DNA of 64,000 bases, taken from assembly GCA_029261855.1 (NCBI GenBank), contig JAJDAN010000024.1, positions 62,001-126,000 of the forward strand, written 5' to 3'. Positions 25,228 to 34,364 of this stretch are shown in pieces (position 1 is the stretch's first letter; the number at the start of each line of letters is the position of its first letter). The position numbers were made by a program, and so were the translations under genes. The notes beneath the pieces were generated by a model that worked only from the letters and a program-made list of their open reading frames with translations, was not told the DNA's origin and did no database searches. The DNA comes from Deltaproteobacteria bacterium (GTDB taxonomy: Bacteria; Myxococcota_A; UBA9160; UBA4427).

Positions 25228-27048
25228 ATGGTGACCAGCCTCGTCGGCTCGATTCGTCGGGACGTGCAGTACCTGGGAACCGGAGTCCGGATCCTGATGA
25301 AGATGCGGAGCATGCTCTCCGACGACTTCACCGCGGCCGACCTCATCGAGCAGTGGGCCCGGCGCACCCCGGACGCCGAAGCCGTGCGCTTCGAAGGGCG
25401 CGGCCTGAGCTACGCCGAGCTCGACGCCGCGGGGAATCGCATCGCCAACTGGGCGCACGCAACGGGCATTCGTCACGGCGACGTGGTCGCCGTCTTGATG
25501 GAGAATCGCCCCGACTACATGGCTTGCTGGCTCGGCCTCGCGAAGGTCGGCGCCGTCGGTGCGCTCATCAATACGAACCTCGCGGGTTCGCCCCTCGCCC
25601 ACTGCCTGCAGGTGTCCAAGGCACAGCACCTCGTGCTCGGAGACGAGCTTCGCGACGCCTTCGTCGGAGCCCGGGACCTGCTCGAAGAAGTTCCTCAGGT
25701 CTGGCTGCACCGCGACGGCGACAAGGAGCCCCCGCCCCTCGAGCCCGGCTGGAACGATCTGGACGCCGCGCTCGCCGAATCCTCGCCGAGCGCGGGACGC
25801 GAGCTGCGTGCGGACCTCTCCCCCAAGGACAAGCTCTTCTACATCTATACGAGCGGAACGACGGGCAACCCCAAAGCGGCGAACATCTCCCACCACCGAT
25901 TCCTCTACATCTCCGCCGCCTTCTCCGGCATGGCGAAAGCTACGGCGCGCGATCGCATGTATGTCGTACTGCCGCTCTATCACTCGGCCGGAGGCATGTG
26001 CGCAGTGGGTCTCACCATCGCCGCCGGCGGCACCGTCGTGCTGCGTCGGAAGTTCTCGGCGTCCCAGTTCTGGGAAGATTGCCGCCGTGAGCGAGTCACG
26101 CTCTTCCAGTACATCGGAGAGCTGTGTCGCTACCTGCTGAACGCACCGCCCGAGATGGGAGAGAACGAGCACCGCCTGCGGCTCTGCATCGGCAACGGAC
26201 TTCGTCCGGACATCTGGGAGGAATTCCAGGATCGCTTCGCGATCCCGCAGATCCTCGAGTTCTATGGCGCCACCGAGGGCAACGTCGCCCTCTTCAACGC
26301 GGACGGGAAGGTCGGCGCGATCGGGCGCATGTCGCCGTTGATGCGCCGACTGATGAAGATCAAGCTGGTCCGCTTCGACAACGAGATCGAAGAACCGGTG
26401 CGCGGCGCCAGCGGCTTCTGCATCGAATGCAGCCCCGGTGAGCCCGGAGAGGCCATCGGCCTGATCCCCAAGGACCCGAACGCACCCGTGGGCCAGTTCG
26501 AGGGCTACACCGACCCGGCTGCCAGCGCCAAGAAGATCCTGCACGACGTGTTCGAGAAGGGCGACTCCTGGTTCCGCACCGGCGACCTCATGCGTTTCGA
26601 CGACGAAGGCTACTACTACTTCGTCGACCGCATCGGAGACACCTTCCGCTGGAAGGGCGAGAACGTCTCGACGAACGAGGTGGCCGAGGTGCTCGGCCGC
26701 CAGCCCGGCGTGCGCGAAGCGAACGTGTACGGCGTGAACGTTCCCGGAGCCGACGGCCGCGCCGGCATGGCGTCGCTGGTGGTCGACCCCGAGTTCGACC
26801 TGAAGAGCTTCCGCGAAGCGATCCACCGCGAGCTGGCCGCCTATGCGCGTCCCCTCTTCATACGCCTGCAGCGGGAAATGGAGATCACCGGCACCTTCAA
26901 GCATCGCAAGGTCGAGCTGGTGAAAGAAGGCTTCGACCCGGGCCGCATTCCGGACCTTCTCTACTTCGACGACCCCACGGAGGCAGCATTCATGACGCTG
27001 GACACGGCGACCTACGAGCGGATCACCAACGGCCAGGTCCGGATCTAG
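25228..27048 (+). CDS. Long-chain acyl-CoA synthetase (FadD6/FATP-like)
   Basis: A 606-residue AMP-binding enzyme that activates fatty acids as CoA thioesters. Seen in order: GLSYAELDAAGNRIANW (about 53), the AMP/ATP loop YTSGTTGNPKAA (about 209), YGATEGN (about 348), the ATP-binding TGDLMRFDDEGYYYFVDR (about 451), and GENVSTNEVAEVL. The C-terminal HRKVELVKEGFDP is typical of very-long-chain/FATP-type synthetases. An N-terminal amphipathic segment may place it at the membrane. Two bases separate it from the VKOR-DsbA gene, so the two are cotranscribed. It could supply the acyl-CoA dehydrogenase at 57453, but that is inference. Confidence 0.93.
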   Translation: MVTSLVGSIRRDVQYLGTGVRILMKMRSMLSDDFTAADLIEQWARRTPDAEAVRFEGRGLSYAELDAAGNRIANWAHATGIRHGDVVAVLMENRPDYMACWLGLAKVGAVGALINTNLAGSPLAHCLQVSKAQHLVLGDELRDAFVGARDLLEEVPQVWLHRDGDKEPPPLEPGWNDLDAALAESSPSAGRELRADLSPKDKLFYIYTSGTTGNPKAANISHHRFLYISAAFSGMAKATARDRMYVVLPLYHSAGGMCAVGLTIAAGGTVVLRRKFSASQFWEDCRRERVTLFQYIGELCRYLLNAPPEMGENEHRLRLCIGNGLRPDIWEEFQDRFAIPQILEFYGATEGNVALFNADGKVGAIGRMSPLMRRLMKIKLVRFDNEIEEPVRGASGFCIECSPGEPGEAIGLIPKDPNAPVGQFEGYTDPAASAKKILHDVFEKGDSWFRTGDLMRFDDEGYYYFVDRIGDTFRWKGENVSTNEVAEVLGRQPGVREANVYGVNVPGADGRAGMASLVVDPEFDLKSFREAIHRELAAYARPLFIRLQREMEITGTFKHRKVELVKEGFDPGRIPDLLYFDDPTEAAFMTLDTATYERITNGQVRI

Positions 27049-27050
27049 GC

Positions 27051-28496
27051 GTGGCTGAATCCGCAGGCAAGCCCGCGCACGCGGGCGACTCGAAGCAGCG
27101 CCCCACCCCCCTGGCCCTTGCCGCCATCATCGGCCTCGGCGTCGTCCACGCGCTCTGGGCGCTGTTCCAGTGGACGCAGCTGGTGGCCGCGCGCACGGGG
27201 GGAACCTCCTTCTGCGGGCTCGGCGAGAGCACCGCTTGCGCCGAGATCTGGGACTCCCCGTTCGCAACTGCCATCCAGGAAGCCTCCGGCATGCCCGTCG
27301 CGGGCTGGGGACTGGTCTGGAGCCTCGCCTCGGTCGCGCTGCCGGTCGTCGCGCTGAAACGGCGCGCGGAACCCGCGCGAGCCCAAAACGGACCCGACCC
27401 GGCCTGGGTCGCCACGATCTGGATGGCCGTCGCAGGTGTCGTCGCCGTCGTGGTCCTCGTGACCGCGTCCATCAGCTACGGCGCGCTCTGCACCACCTGC
27501 GCGCTGACCTACACCCTGGTGGCCGCGTACGCGGCGACCTGTTTCGTGCAGACGCCCCCGCAGAGCCTGCCGCTCGCGCGCGGAATCTCGCCCGCCACGA
27601 TCGCCCTGGCCGTCTCCCTCGCCGTGCTCTTCATCCCTGGCTTCAACACCCCCATGAGCGAGGCCGCCGAGGGCCGCAAGGCGCTGCTCAAGGTGGCCGG
27701 CGAGCAGAACGCGACTTTCGGCAGAGAGAACCCGAACGCATCCGAGGAGAAGCGCGCACCCGAGCCCGTCGCGGAGGCCAGTCTCGCTCCCCAGGAACCG
27801 CTTTCGGGGTTGCGCCAGCTCCTGACCGAGTTGCCACCCCAACTGAGACAGGTCTTCGCCGACGAGCTGTTGCGCTACGCGTCGGCGGAACCCGTCGCGC
27901 TTCGTGAGCCCCGGGGCCTGGTCGGATCTCCGGATGCTCCGATCCGTTTGACGGAGTTCACCGACGCTCTCTGCAGTCACTGCGCGAACCTGCACGAGAC
28001 CGTCGGGCAGCTCCTGACCGCGCTGCCGCCGGGCAGCTTCTCCGTCGAAGCACGACACTTCCCGCTGGATGCCGCGTGCAACTCCGCTCTCACCGGCGAA
28101 TCGACTCTGCCCGTCCGGTGCCTCGCCGCCCGCGCGGAGATCTGCATGGAGGGACGTGCGGACGCATTGGACTTTGCGGGGCTCGTCTACCAGAACCAGC
28201 GCAACCTGACCGAAGAACAGGTCTACGACCTGGCCGCACGCTTTCGCCCGAGAGACGATCTCGCGGCTTGCGTCGCAAGCGACGCCACCCAGGCCAAGCT
28301 ACAGGCCGACATCGACTGGGCACTCGAGCACGGTATCGAGGGCACCCCGCTGGTTCTCCTGAACGGCCGGCCGGTCGCGCCATTCGGCCCCCTGCTCTAC
28401 GCGCTGATCCTGACGGGTGGCGACGCCGCGCACCCGGTCTTCGCGGATCTTCCAGAAGGTGTCCTGCGCGACCCCCACGAAGGTCACGCCCACTAG
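27051..28496 (+). CDS. VKOR-DsbA fusion (disulfide-bond formation enzyme)
   Basis: A 481-residue fusion that couples disulfide formation to the quinone pool. The N-terminal vitamin K epoxide reductase domain has membrane helices near 22-42, 84-102, 121-141 and 149-165. It carries the loop pair Cys55/Cys63 (FCGLGESTAC) and the active-site CTTC (Cys147, Cys150). A fifth helix (about 183-197) leads through a charged linker to a thioredoxin-fold DsbA-like domain with CSHC (308-311) and a later GTPL cis-proline loop. The tail is His-rich. The GTG start lies two bases after the synthetase stop. Replaces DsbA/DsbB in lineages lacking DsbB. Confidence 0.93.
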   Translation: MAESAGKPAHAGDSKQRPTPLALAAIIGLGVVHALWALFQWTQLVAARTGGTSFCGLGESTACAEIWDSPFATAIQEASGMPVAGWGLVWSLASVALPVVALKRRAEPARAQNGPDPAWVATIWMAVAGVVAVVVLVTASISYGALCTTCALTYTLVAAYAATCFVQTPPQSLPLARGISPATIALAVSLAVLFIPGFNTPMSEAAEGRKALLKVAGEQNATFGRENPNASEEKRAPEPVAEASLAPQEPLSGLRQLLTELPPQLRQVFADELLRYASAEPVALREPRGLVGSPDAPIRLTEFTDALCSHCANLHETVGQLLTALPPGSFSVEARHFPLDAACNSALTGESTLPVRCLAARAEICMEGRADALDFAGLVYQNQRNLTEEQVYDLAARFRPRDDLAACVASDATQAKLQADIDWALEHGIEGTPLVLLNGRPVAPFGPLLYALILTGGDAAHPVFADLPEGVLRDPHEGHAH

Positions 28497-28512
28497 CTGG
28501 CGAAGCCGCCGG

Positions 28513-28528
28513 TTCCGGCCTGCCGGAA
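28513..28528. terminator. Bidirectional terminator-like hairpin
   Basis: The perfect palindrome TTCCGGC-CT-GCCGGAA lies in the 35-base gap between the convergent VKOR-DsbA and PDZ-protein genes. There is no U-tract, so confidence is moderate. Confidence 0.4.
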
Positions 28529-28531
28529 GTC

Positions 28532-29359
28532 CTAGTACCGGGGACGCACCGGTTCGGAACGCTGGGTCAGCAGCGCGATCCCGAGTGGACCCCGGGCGGG
28601 GTAGAGGTGAACGACCTCGCCCTCGCGTAGCACCTCGACCTGTACGGTGCGCCCGGCTTCGCCGTCGTTCGTCGCACGCTGCAGCGCCTGCGGGTCGAAG
28701 ACACGTTGGTCGTCGTAGCGCAGGAACACATCGCCAGCCTCGAAGCCCACGCCCGCTGCTTCCGAAGCCTCCATCACGCGCTGCACCACGACTCGGTTCT
28801 TGCGACCGGACGCGTACAGGATCCAGTCGTAGGCCTCGTCTCCGAACACCTCACGCAGCGCGCCGTAGCGGGCGTCCAGCTCGCGCATCTGCCGCGCGTA
28901 ACGCGGCTTGGAATTCCAGCCTTCGCGCGTCGCCTGGTCCCGCAGGTAGAGCTTCTCGAGCTCGATGGCTTCGAAGCGCGCGCGCAGGTCCTGGATCTCC
29001 GACGTCGTAAAGCCCCCTCGCGCCAGGACGTCGGCATCGATCCAGTCGTCGCCGACCTGGGGCTCTGCTTCCTCGCCAGCGGACGGCACCGGCACCGCTT
29101 CGTGGCCGCGTTCGGCCAGGCGACGCTCGAGCGCCTTGCGACGCGCGACTTCTTCCTCGAGCCGCAGGCGAAGCACGTCGAGCTGAAGCAAGCCGTCATC
29201 CGGGCTGTCGGGTTTCGACGCCTGGGAGACGGCCACATCGCGAGCCGGCGCGCTCTCTCCCGCGAGATCCGGTGCCAGCCACCAGCCCCCCGCGGCGCCC
29301 ACCAGGGCGCCGAGGGCGACACCGACCGCTCCTGCCACGAGCCAACCCGGGCGCGCCAT
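28532..29359 (-). CDS. Membrane-anchored PDZ-like protein linked to the RND pump
   Basis: A 275-residue protein with one N-terminal membrane anchor (about 6-27, VAGAVGVALGALVGAAGGWW), a coiled-coil (about 60-90, LRLRLEEEVARRKALERRLAE), a helical middle part, and a C-terminal PDZ-like domain. In that domain GVGFEAGDVFLRYDDQRVFDPQAL and VQVEVLREGEVVHLYPARGPLGI match the substrate-loop and last strands of GspC/HtrA-type PDZ folds. There is no protease domain. Its ATG overlaps the stop of the RND permease gene (TGATG), so it is translationally coupled and probably works beside the pump in the periplasm. I know no named family for this fusion. Confidence 0.82.
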   Translation of the reverse strand: MARPGWLVAGAVGVALGALVGAAGGWWLAPDLAGESAPARDVAVSQASKPDSPDDGLLQLDVLRLRLEEEVARRKALERRLAERGHEAVPVPSAGEEAEPQVGDDWIDADVLARGGFTTSEIQDLRARFEAIELEKLYLRDQATREGWNSKPRYARQMRELDARYGALREVFGDEAYDWILYASGRKNRVVVQRVMEASEAAGVGFEAGDVFLRYDDQRVFDPQALQRATNDGEAGRTVQVEVLREGEVVHLYPARGPLGIALLTQRSEPVRPRY

Positions 29360-32300
29360 CAACCGACCCGCGCGGACTCGCCCGCTACCCCCGACGAGCG
29401 GCCGACGACCCTTCGCAGGCCGCGCTTCGCCGCGTCCGCCATGTCGTCGAACACCAGGTAGAAGACGGGCACGATCAACAAGGTCAGAAGCGTGGACGAG
29501 AACATCCCCGCGGCCGTCGCGATCGCCATGGGCGCGCGACTCTCGGACCCGGGGCCGAAGCCGACCGCCGCGGGCAGCACGCCGAAGATCATCGAGATGG
29601 CGGTCATCAAGACCGGTCGCATGCGCACCGGCGCTGCCGTGCGCATGGCCTCGACCTTGTCGAGCCCCTCCCGGCGCAGCTGATTCGCGTAGTCCACCAG
29701 CAGGATCGAGTTCTTCGTCACCAGCCCGAAGAGCAGGATGATCCCGATCATGGAGAACAGATTCAGCGTGTTCCCGGTCAGGAGCAACCCACCCAGGGCA
29801 CCCACCATCGCGAGCGGCAGGGCCAGCATCACGGTCAACGGGTGGATCAGGCTCTCGAACTGCGCCGCGAGGACCATGTAGATGACGAGGATGGCGAGCC
29901 CCATGGCGAGCATGAACTGCTCGACCCCTTCGTTCATGGCCTCGGCCTCCCCGGCCAGCTCGAGGGTGACGCCTTCCGGCAGGATCTCCTTTGCGATGCG
30001 ACGGGCTTCGGCGACCGCAGGGCCCATGGCGCGACCGTCCAGATTGGCGCTGATGGTGACGCTGCGTTGGCGGTTGCTGCGGGTGATCTCCGAGGGAGCG
30101 GCCGTCACGCCAACGTCGACGACGTTGCGCAGCTCGATGGCCTCGCCGCTCTGCGAACGCAGGTACAGCTGGCCGATGGCTTCCGGGTCCCGACGGTGCT
30201 GCTCGTCCAGTCGCACCCGGATGTCATAGCGGCGACCCGCTTCCTTGAAGACCGCGACGTCGAGGCCCCCGATCATCACCTGCACGGTCCGCGCGATGTC
30301 GCGGGCGCTGACGCCCAGGTTCGCGGCCTTCTGACGGTCGGGATGCACGCGCAGCTCCGGCATCCCGAGCTTCAGGCTCTTGTCGAGCCCGACGAAGCCG
30401 CCGGATTCCTTGAGTCCGTCGACCATCTGCTGGGCCAGACGATCGAGGTCTTCGAGGGGCAGCTGCCCACGCAGCTCGACCTGGAAGCTGCCCGACGTGC
30501 CGCTCATCATGGCACCGGGATTGAAGATGCGGACGATCCGGCCGGGCACGCGGCCCAACTCGCGGCGGGCCGCACTCATGATCTCGAAGACGCTGCGCTC
30601 GCGCTCCGCAGCAGAAACGAGGTTCGCGAAGATCATCCCCTTGTGGGTCTCGTTTGCAGGACTGTGGCCCCCCTCGGTGCCGGCGGCACCGAAGATTCCC
30701 GCCACCTCCGGCTGCTCGAGGAACCAGCGCTCCACCTCGTACAGGTACTCGGTGCTCGCCTCGAGGGAGGTCCCCGGCGCAGCGGCGAACTTCACGAGGA
30801 AGATGCCTTCGTCCGAAGGGGGGAAGAACTCGGTGTCGAGCTGCGACCCGAAGATCCAGATGAGACCGATGGACGCGAGGGCCGCGGCGACCGTCTTGAT
30901 GCGATGCTCGAGGGTCCAGTAGAGGAGCTTCCTGTAGCCGCTCTCCAGAGCATCGAAGCCCTGCTCGAGCCGGTGATAGACGCCGCCGTGGGAGCGTTCT
31001 GCGGGCGGGGGCATGCGCGCCGCCAGCATCGGCGTGAGGGTGAGGGCGACGAACAGGGAGATCAGCACCGACCCCGCGACAGTCACGCCGAACTCGCCGA
31101 GGAAGCTGCCGACCACGCCCTCGACGAAGAAGGCGGGCAGGAAGACCGCTGCGACGGAGATCGTGGCTGCGGTGGCCGCGAAGGCGATCTCCCGCGTCCC
31201 CGTGCGAGCGGCAGTCATGGGGTCGGCACCGCGTTCCCGGTGTCGTTCGATGTTCTCGAGCACGACGATCGCATCGTCGATCACGACGCCGACCGCCAGG
31301 GTCATGCCGAGCAGGGTCATCGTGTTGAGGGTGAAGTCGAAGAGCCAGACCAGCCCGAAAGTCGCCATCAGCGACACGGGGATCGCGGTCGCGACGATCA
31401 GCGTGGGACGCGTGCGCCGCAGGAACACGAAGACCGTCAGGACCGCGAGCGCGGCGCCGAAGATCAGCGCGAACTCGGTTTCCGCCACGGCCTCGCGCAC
31501 ACCGCGGGAGAAATCGATGAAGCCGGACGGATCGCGAATCGAGATGCCCGAGGGCAGGATCTCTTCGATCTGGTCGAGTCGCGCGAGCACCTGGTCGACG
31601 ATGGCGACGGTGTTTCCGCCCGACTGTCTGCGGATCCCGACGCCCACGGCTTCGCGGCCGTTGTAGTGCATCTCGACGTCGAGGTCCTGGGCACCGTCTT
31701 CGATGCGCGCCACGTCGCGCAGCAGGACCGGGGCACCGCCGACGTGCGCGACGACCATCCCGCCGAGCTCGTCGAGGGTGCGGAACTCGGCATCGGTGCG
31801 CACCGAGTACTCGACACGACTGTTCTGGACCTCGCCACCAGGCGCCTCGACGTGCTCGCGTCGGATCGCTTCGAGCACGTCCGTGGCGCCCAGGCCGCGC
31901 GCGCGCATCTCGTTGCCGTCGAGCCAGATGCGGATGTTGCGGTCCCGGCGCCCGAACATCGCGACGCCCGCCACCCCGGGGATGGTCTCCAGGTACGGGT
32001 TCATCTGGCGCTTCACGAACTCGCTGGTCTCGACCAGGCTGCGCTGGGATTCAATCGGGATCCACAGCACCGGCGAGTCGTTCGGATTGAAGTCGCCGAC
32101 GATGGGTGGTTCGATCTCGCTGGGCAGCTCCCTCCGCGCCAGCGCGACCTTGTCGCGAACGTCCTGGATGGCCACATCCATGTCGGTGCCGAGCTGGAAC
32201 TCGACCGAGATCTGCGACGCGCCTTCTGCGCTGGTCGAGGAGATCCGGCGGACACCCGCGATCGTGTTCAGTTGTTCTTCGAGGACGTCGGTGACGTCCT

Positions 32301-32481
32301 CCTCGATGCCTTCCGGGCTGGCCCCTTCCAGTACGGCCTGCACCGACAGCACCGGGAATTCCATGTTCGGGAACTGGTCGACCCCGAGCCGGTTGTATCC
32401 GAGCACGCCGAAGACCATCAGCGCGAGGATCATCATCCACGTGAGGACCGGGCGTTCGATGGAGACGTCGGACAGGGTCAT
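29359..32481 (-). CDS. RND efflux permease (AcrB/HAE1 type)
   Basis: A 1040-residue inner-membrane pump of normal length. The N terminus is MTLSDVSIERPVLTWMMILAL. Twelve helices flank two large periplasmic domains. The proton-relay segment GVVIDDAIVVLENIERHRERG, the GXXFXPAFFVEGVVG helix and the late EAMRTAAPVRMRPVLMTAI loop are all typical. It exports drugs or hydrophobic compounds with the membrane-fusion protein encoded immediately upstream (four-base overlap). No TolC-like outer-membrane factor is present in the operon, so one encoded elsewhere must complete the channel. Confidence 0.95.
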   Translation of the reverse strand: MTLSDVSIERPVLTWMMILALMVFGVLGYNRLGVDQFPNMEFPVLSVQAVLEGASPEGIEEDVTDVLEEQLNTIAGVRRISSTSAEGASQISVEFQLGTDMDVAIQDVRDKVALARRELPSEIEPPIVGDFNPNDSPVLWIPIESQRSLVETSEFVKRQMNPYLETIPGVAGVAMFGRRDRNIRIWLDGNEMRARGLGATDVLEAIRREHVEAPGGEVQNSRVEYSVRTDAEFRTLDELGGMVVAHVGGAPVLLRDVARIEDGAQDLDVEMHYNGREAVGVGIRRQSGGNTVAIVDQVLARLDQIEEILPSGISIRDPSGFIDFSRGVREAVAETEFALIFGAALAVLTVFVFLRRTRPTLIVATAIPVSLMATFGLVWLFDFTLNTMTLLGMTLAVGVVIDDAIVVLENIERHRERGADPMTAARTGTREIAFAATAATISVAAVFLPAFFVEGVVGSFLGEFGVTVAGSVLISLFVALTLTPMLAARMPPPAERSHGGVYHRLEQGFDALESGYRKLLYWTLEHRIKTVAAALASIGLIWIFGSQLDTEFFPPSDEGIFLVKFAAAPGTSLEASTEYLYEVERWFLEQPEVAGIFGAAGTEGGHSPANETHKGMIFANLVSAAERERSVFEIMSAARRELGRVPGRIVRIFNPGAMMSGTSGSFQVELRGQLPLEDLDRLAQQMVDGLKESGGFVGLDKSLKLGMPELRVHPDRQKAANLGVSARDIARTVQVMIGGLDVAVFKEAGRRYDIRVRLDEQHRRDPEAIGQLYLRSQSGEAIELRNVVDVGVTAAPSEITRSNRQRSVTISANLDGRAMGPAVAEARRIAKEILPEGVTLELAGEAEAMNEGVEQFMLAMGLAILVIYMVLAAQFESLIHPLTVMLALPLAMVGALGGLLLTGNTLNLFSMIGIILLFGLVTKNSILLVDYANQLRREGLDKVEAMRTAAPVRMRPVLMTAISMIFGVLPAAVGFGPGSESRAPMAIATAAGMFSSTLLTLLIVPVFYLVFDDMADAAKRGLRRVVGRSSGVAGESARVG

Positions 32482-33638
32482 TTCGGACTCTCCGCTGTCG
32501 TCCCGGCGGCCACGTCCGTGGGGCGCTGACCGGTCGTCGACCGCACGTCGACCCGCGAGCCGTCGATGAGCTCGCCCTGGCCGCGGACGACGACCTGGTC
32601 GGTGGCCGTCAGGCCGCTCACGATCTCGACCATCCCGTCTCGGCGGATGCCCGTCGTGACGTTGACGCGCTCGACTTCGCCGGGGCCCGCCATCCGGAAG
32701 ACGACGGAGCCGTCTGCGCGCACGAGCAGCGCGTCCTCGGGCACCATGACGACCCCGCTTCGTTCACTCACGCCGAGGTCCGCGCGCGCGAAGAGCCCCG
32801 GCCGCAGCCTGCCCTCCCGGTTGTCGACCTGGGCCTTGACCCGCAAGGTGCGTGTGCGCGGGTCGATGGTCGGCGAGATCACGCTCACTGTCGCCGGGAA
32901 GACCTCGCCGGGGAACGGCGCGACGCGAACCTCCACCCGGTGGCCTTCGGACACCAGGCTCGAGTCGCGTTCGGCCAGGTAGAACTCCACTTCGATGTCC
33001 TCGAGGGCCACCAGGTCGAAGAGCGGCGCTCCGCCGGCCACGAACTCACCCTCGCTCACGTAGCGCCGGGCCAGGTGCCCGGCGAAGGGCGCGGAGACCG
33101 ACGAGTCTGCGAGGGCGCGTTCGGCGAGGCCGAGCCCCGCCCGCGCCGCCTCGAGCCGCGCCGCGGCCAGCTCGAGCTGGGTGCGCGCTTCGTCGACCTT
33201 CGCTTCGGACGCCGCGCCGCGACTCCGCATCTTCTCCACACGACCGCCTTCGCGCCGGGCGTCCGCCTGCTGCGCGAGCGCCTCGGCCACGGACGCGCGG
33301 CGACTCGCGACCTCGAGACGGCGCAGCTCGGGATCGATCTCGACGATCACCTGGCCCTTCTCGACGAGCGCACCCTCGTCCACGTGGATGCGCGTGATCT
33401 GCCCGGCGACCTGCGCGGCGACCGCTGCTTCCGAACGCGCGAGCAGCTGGCCGGTCGCCTCGATGCGGTCGCGCACGTCGCGCACCGCGACCTCGCTGAC
33501 CGCGACTGGCGGAAGCAGGGCCTCGGGGACCGGTGCCTCGTCGCGACAGCCGGAGAAGAGAGCGATGCAGGCGACTCCACAGGTCGTGCGCCATGCAATC
33601 CGCCACGTGGCGTGAAGAGCGGCTCGACGCAACATCAT
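32478..33638 (-). CDS. RND periplasmic adaptor (membrane-fusion protein), lipoprotein
   Basis: A 386-residue adaptor of the HlyD/AcrA class. Signal and lipobox are ACIALFSGC, so it is anchored in the inner membrane by lipid. In order: a barrel-sandwich half (VAAQVAGQITRIHVDEGALVEKGQ), an alpha-hairpin coiled coil (about 90-165, rich in Ala/Glu/Arg), the second lipoyl half (VSAPFAGHLARRYVSEGEFV), a beta-barrel (VEVRVAPFPGEVFPATVSVI) and a membrane-proximal domain. It connects the RND permease to an outer-membrane channel. Translationally coupled to the permease. The next gene upstream is the TetR repressor, two bases away. Confidence 0.93.
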   Translation of the reverse strand: MMLRRAALHATWRIAWRTTCGVACIALFSGCRDEAPVPEALLPPVAVSEVAVRDVRDRIEATGQLLARSEAAVAAQVAGQITRIHVDEGALVEKGQVIVEIDPELRRLEVASRRASVAEALAQQADARREGGRVEKMRSRGAASEAKVDEARTQLELAAARLEAARAGLGLAERALADSSVSAPFAGHLARRYVSEGEFVAGGAPLFDLVALEDIEVEFYLAERDSSLVSEGHRVEVRVAPFPGEVFPATVSVISPTIDPRTRTLRVKAQVDNREGRLRPGLFARADLGVSERSGVVMVPEDALLVRADGSVVFRMAGPGEVERVNVTTGIRRDGMVEIVSGLTATDQVVVRGQGELIDGSRVDVRSTTGQRPTDVAAGTTAESPK

Positions 33639-33640
33639 GT

Positions 33641-34246
33641 TCAGCGGGGCTCCGGCACGACCAGGCCATCGATCATCGCGTCGATGGCGCGTTCGGTGAG
33701 ATCCGGGGCCCAGTCCACGTCGGGACGGGACCTCCGGAGGGAAATCAGTCCGTGCACCAGGGCCCAGAAGGCCTGGCGGGAAGTCTCGAGGTCGGCGCGC
33801 AGTCGCCCGGCTTCGTGCAGGGCGGTCACGGGCTGGTCCAGCAGGGCGCGCGCCTCCTCACCGGCTGCAAGGGCTTCCGCGCGCTGGCGGTGAACGGTGA
33901 GCAATTCGTAGTGGGTCGGGTTGGCGGTCCCCCAGGCCGCGAAGGCACCGAACAACAGACGCAGATTCTCCACGGCATCGGGCCCCAGGCGGACACGCCG
34001 GAAGGCCTCGACGGCCTCCGACATGCGCTCCTCGACGAGCGCGTCGAGCAACCCCGACTTGTCGTCGAAGTAGTGGTAGATGGTCGGGGGCGTGTATCCG
34101 CAGCGTGCCGCGAGCTTCCGCATGGAAAAGCGCTCGAAGCCCGCGCTGACGAGCAGGTCTTCCGCCGCGTCGAGAATCGTTCGACGGGCCTCTTCGCGCT
34201 GGCGTTGCCGCCTTTCGTCGGAAGTCTGGGCCGGGGGTGTCGACAT
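33641..34246 (-). CDS. TetR-family regulator of the RND operon
   Basis: A 201-residue repressor. The N-terminal HTH reads ILDAAEDLLVSAGFERFSMRKLAARCGYTPPTIYHYFDDKSGLL in the standard TetR arrangement (about residues 20-63). A helical ligand-binding domain of WHG/TetR_C type follows. ATG 34246 is chosen. A GTG at 34261 is possible; neither has a Shine-Dalgarno sequence. It is the first gene of the TetR, adaptor, permease, PDZ operon, so it probably controls itself and the pump through the inverted repeat at 34274-34303. Confidence 0.9.
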   Translation of the reverse strand: MSTPPAQTSDERRQRQREEARRTILDAAEDLLVSAGFERFSMRKLAARCGYTPPTIYHYFDDKSGLLDALVEERMSEAVEAFRRVRLGPDAVENLRLLFGAFAAWGTANPTHYELLTVHRQRAEALAAGEEARALLDQPVTALHEAGRLRADLETSRQAFWALVHGLISLRRSRPDVDWAPDLTERAIDAMIDGLVVPEPR

Positions 34247-34273
34247 CTGAGGGGGAAGCACCGCAAGAGGGCC

Positions 34274-34303
34274 GAACAGTGTACTAGATGTCGAACACTG
34301 TTC
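34274..34303. promoter_or_regulatory. Putative TetR operator (9-bp inverted repeat)
   Basis: GAACAGTGT (34274-34282) and ACACTGTTC (34295-34303) are perfect reverse complements separated by 12 bp, in an otherwise AT-richer patch 28 bp upstream of the TetR start. The size and position suit a TetR dimer site. The DNA GAACACTGTTC at 34293-34303 is itself a palindrome and may be the core. Confidence 0.6.
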
Positions 34304-34364
34304 AAGTCTCTCGGCGACGTCAGGCCCCTCTCCGCCCGGCTGTTCCCCGGATCTGCCGGGTCCC

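Noticed and set aside
29272-32529. 1085-codon plus-strand frame opposite the RND permease
   Set aside because: It is a shadow of the well-supported permease gene.
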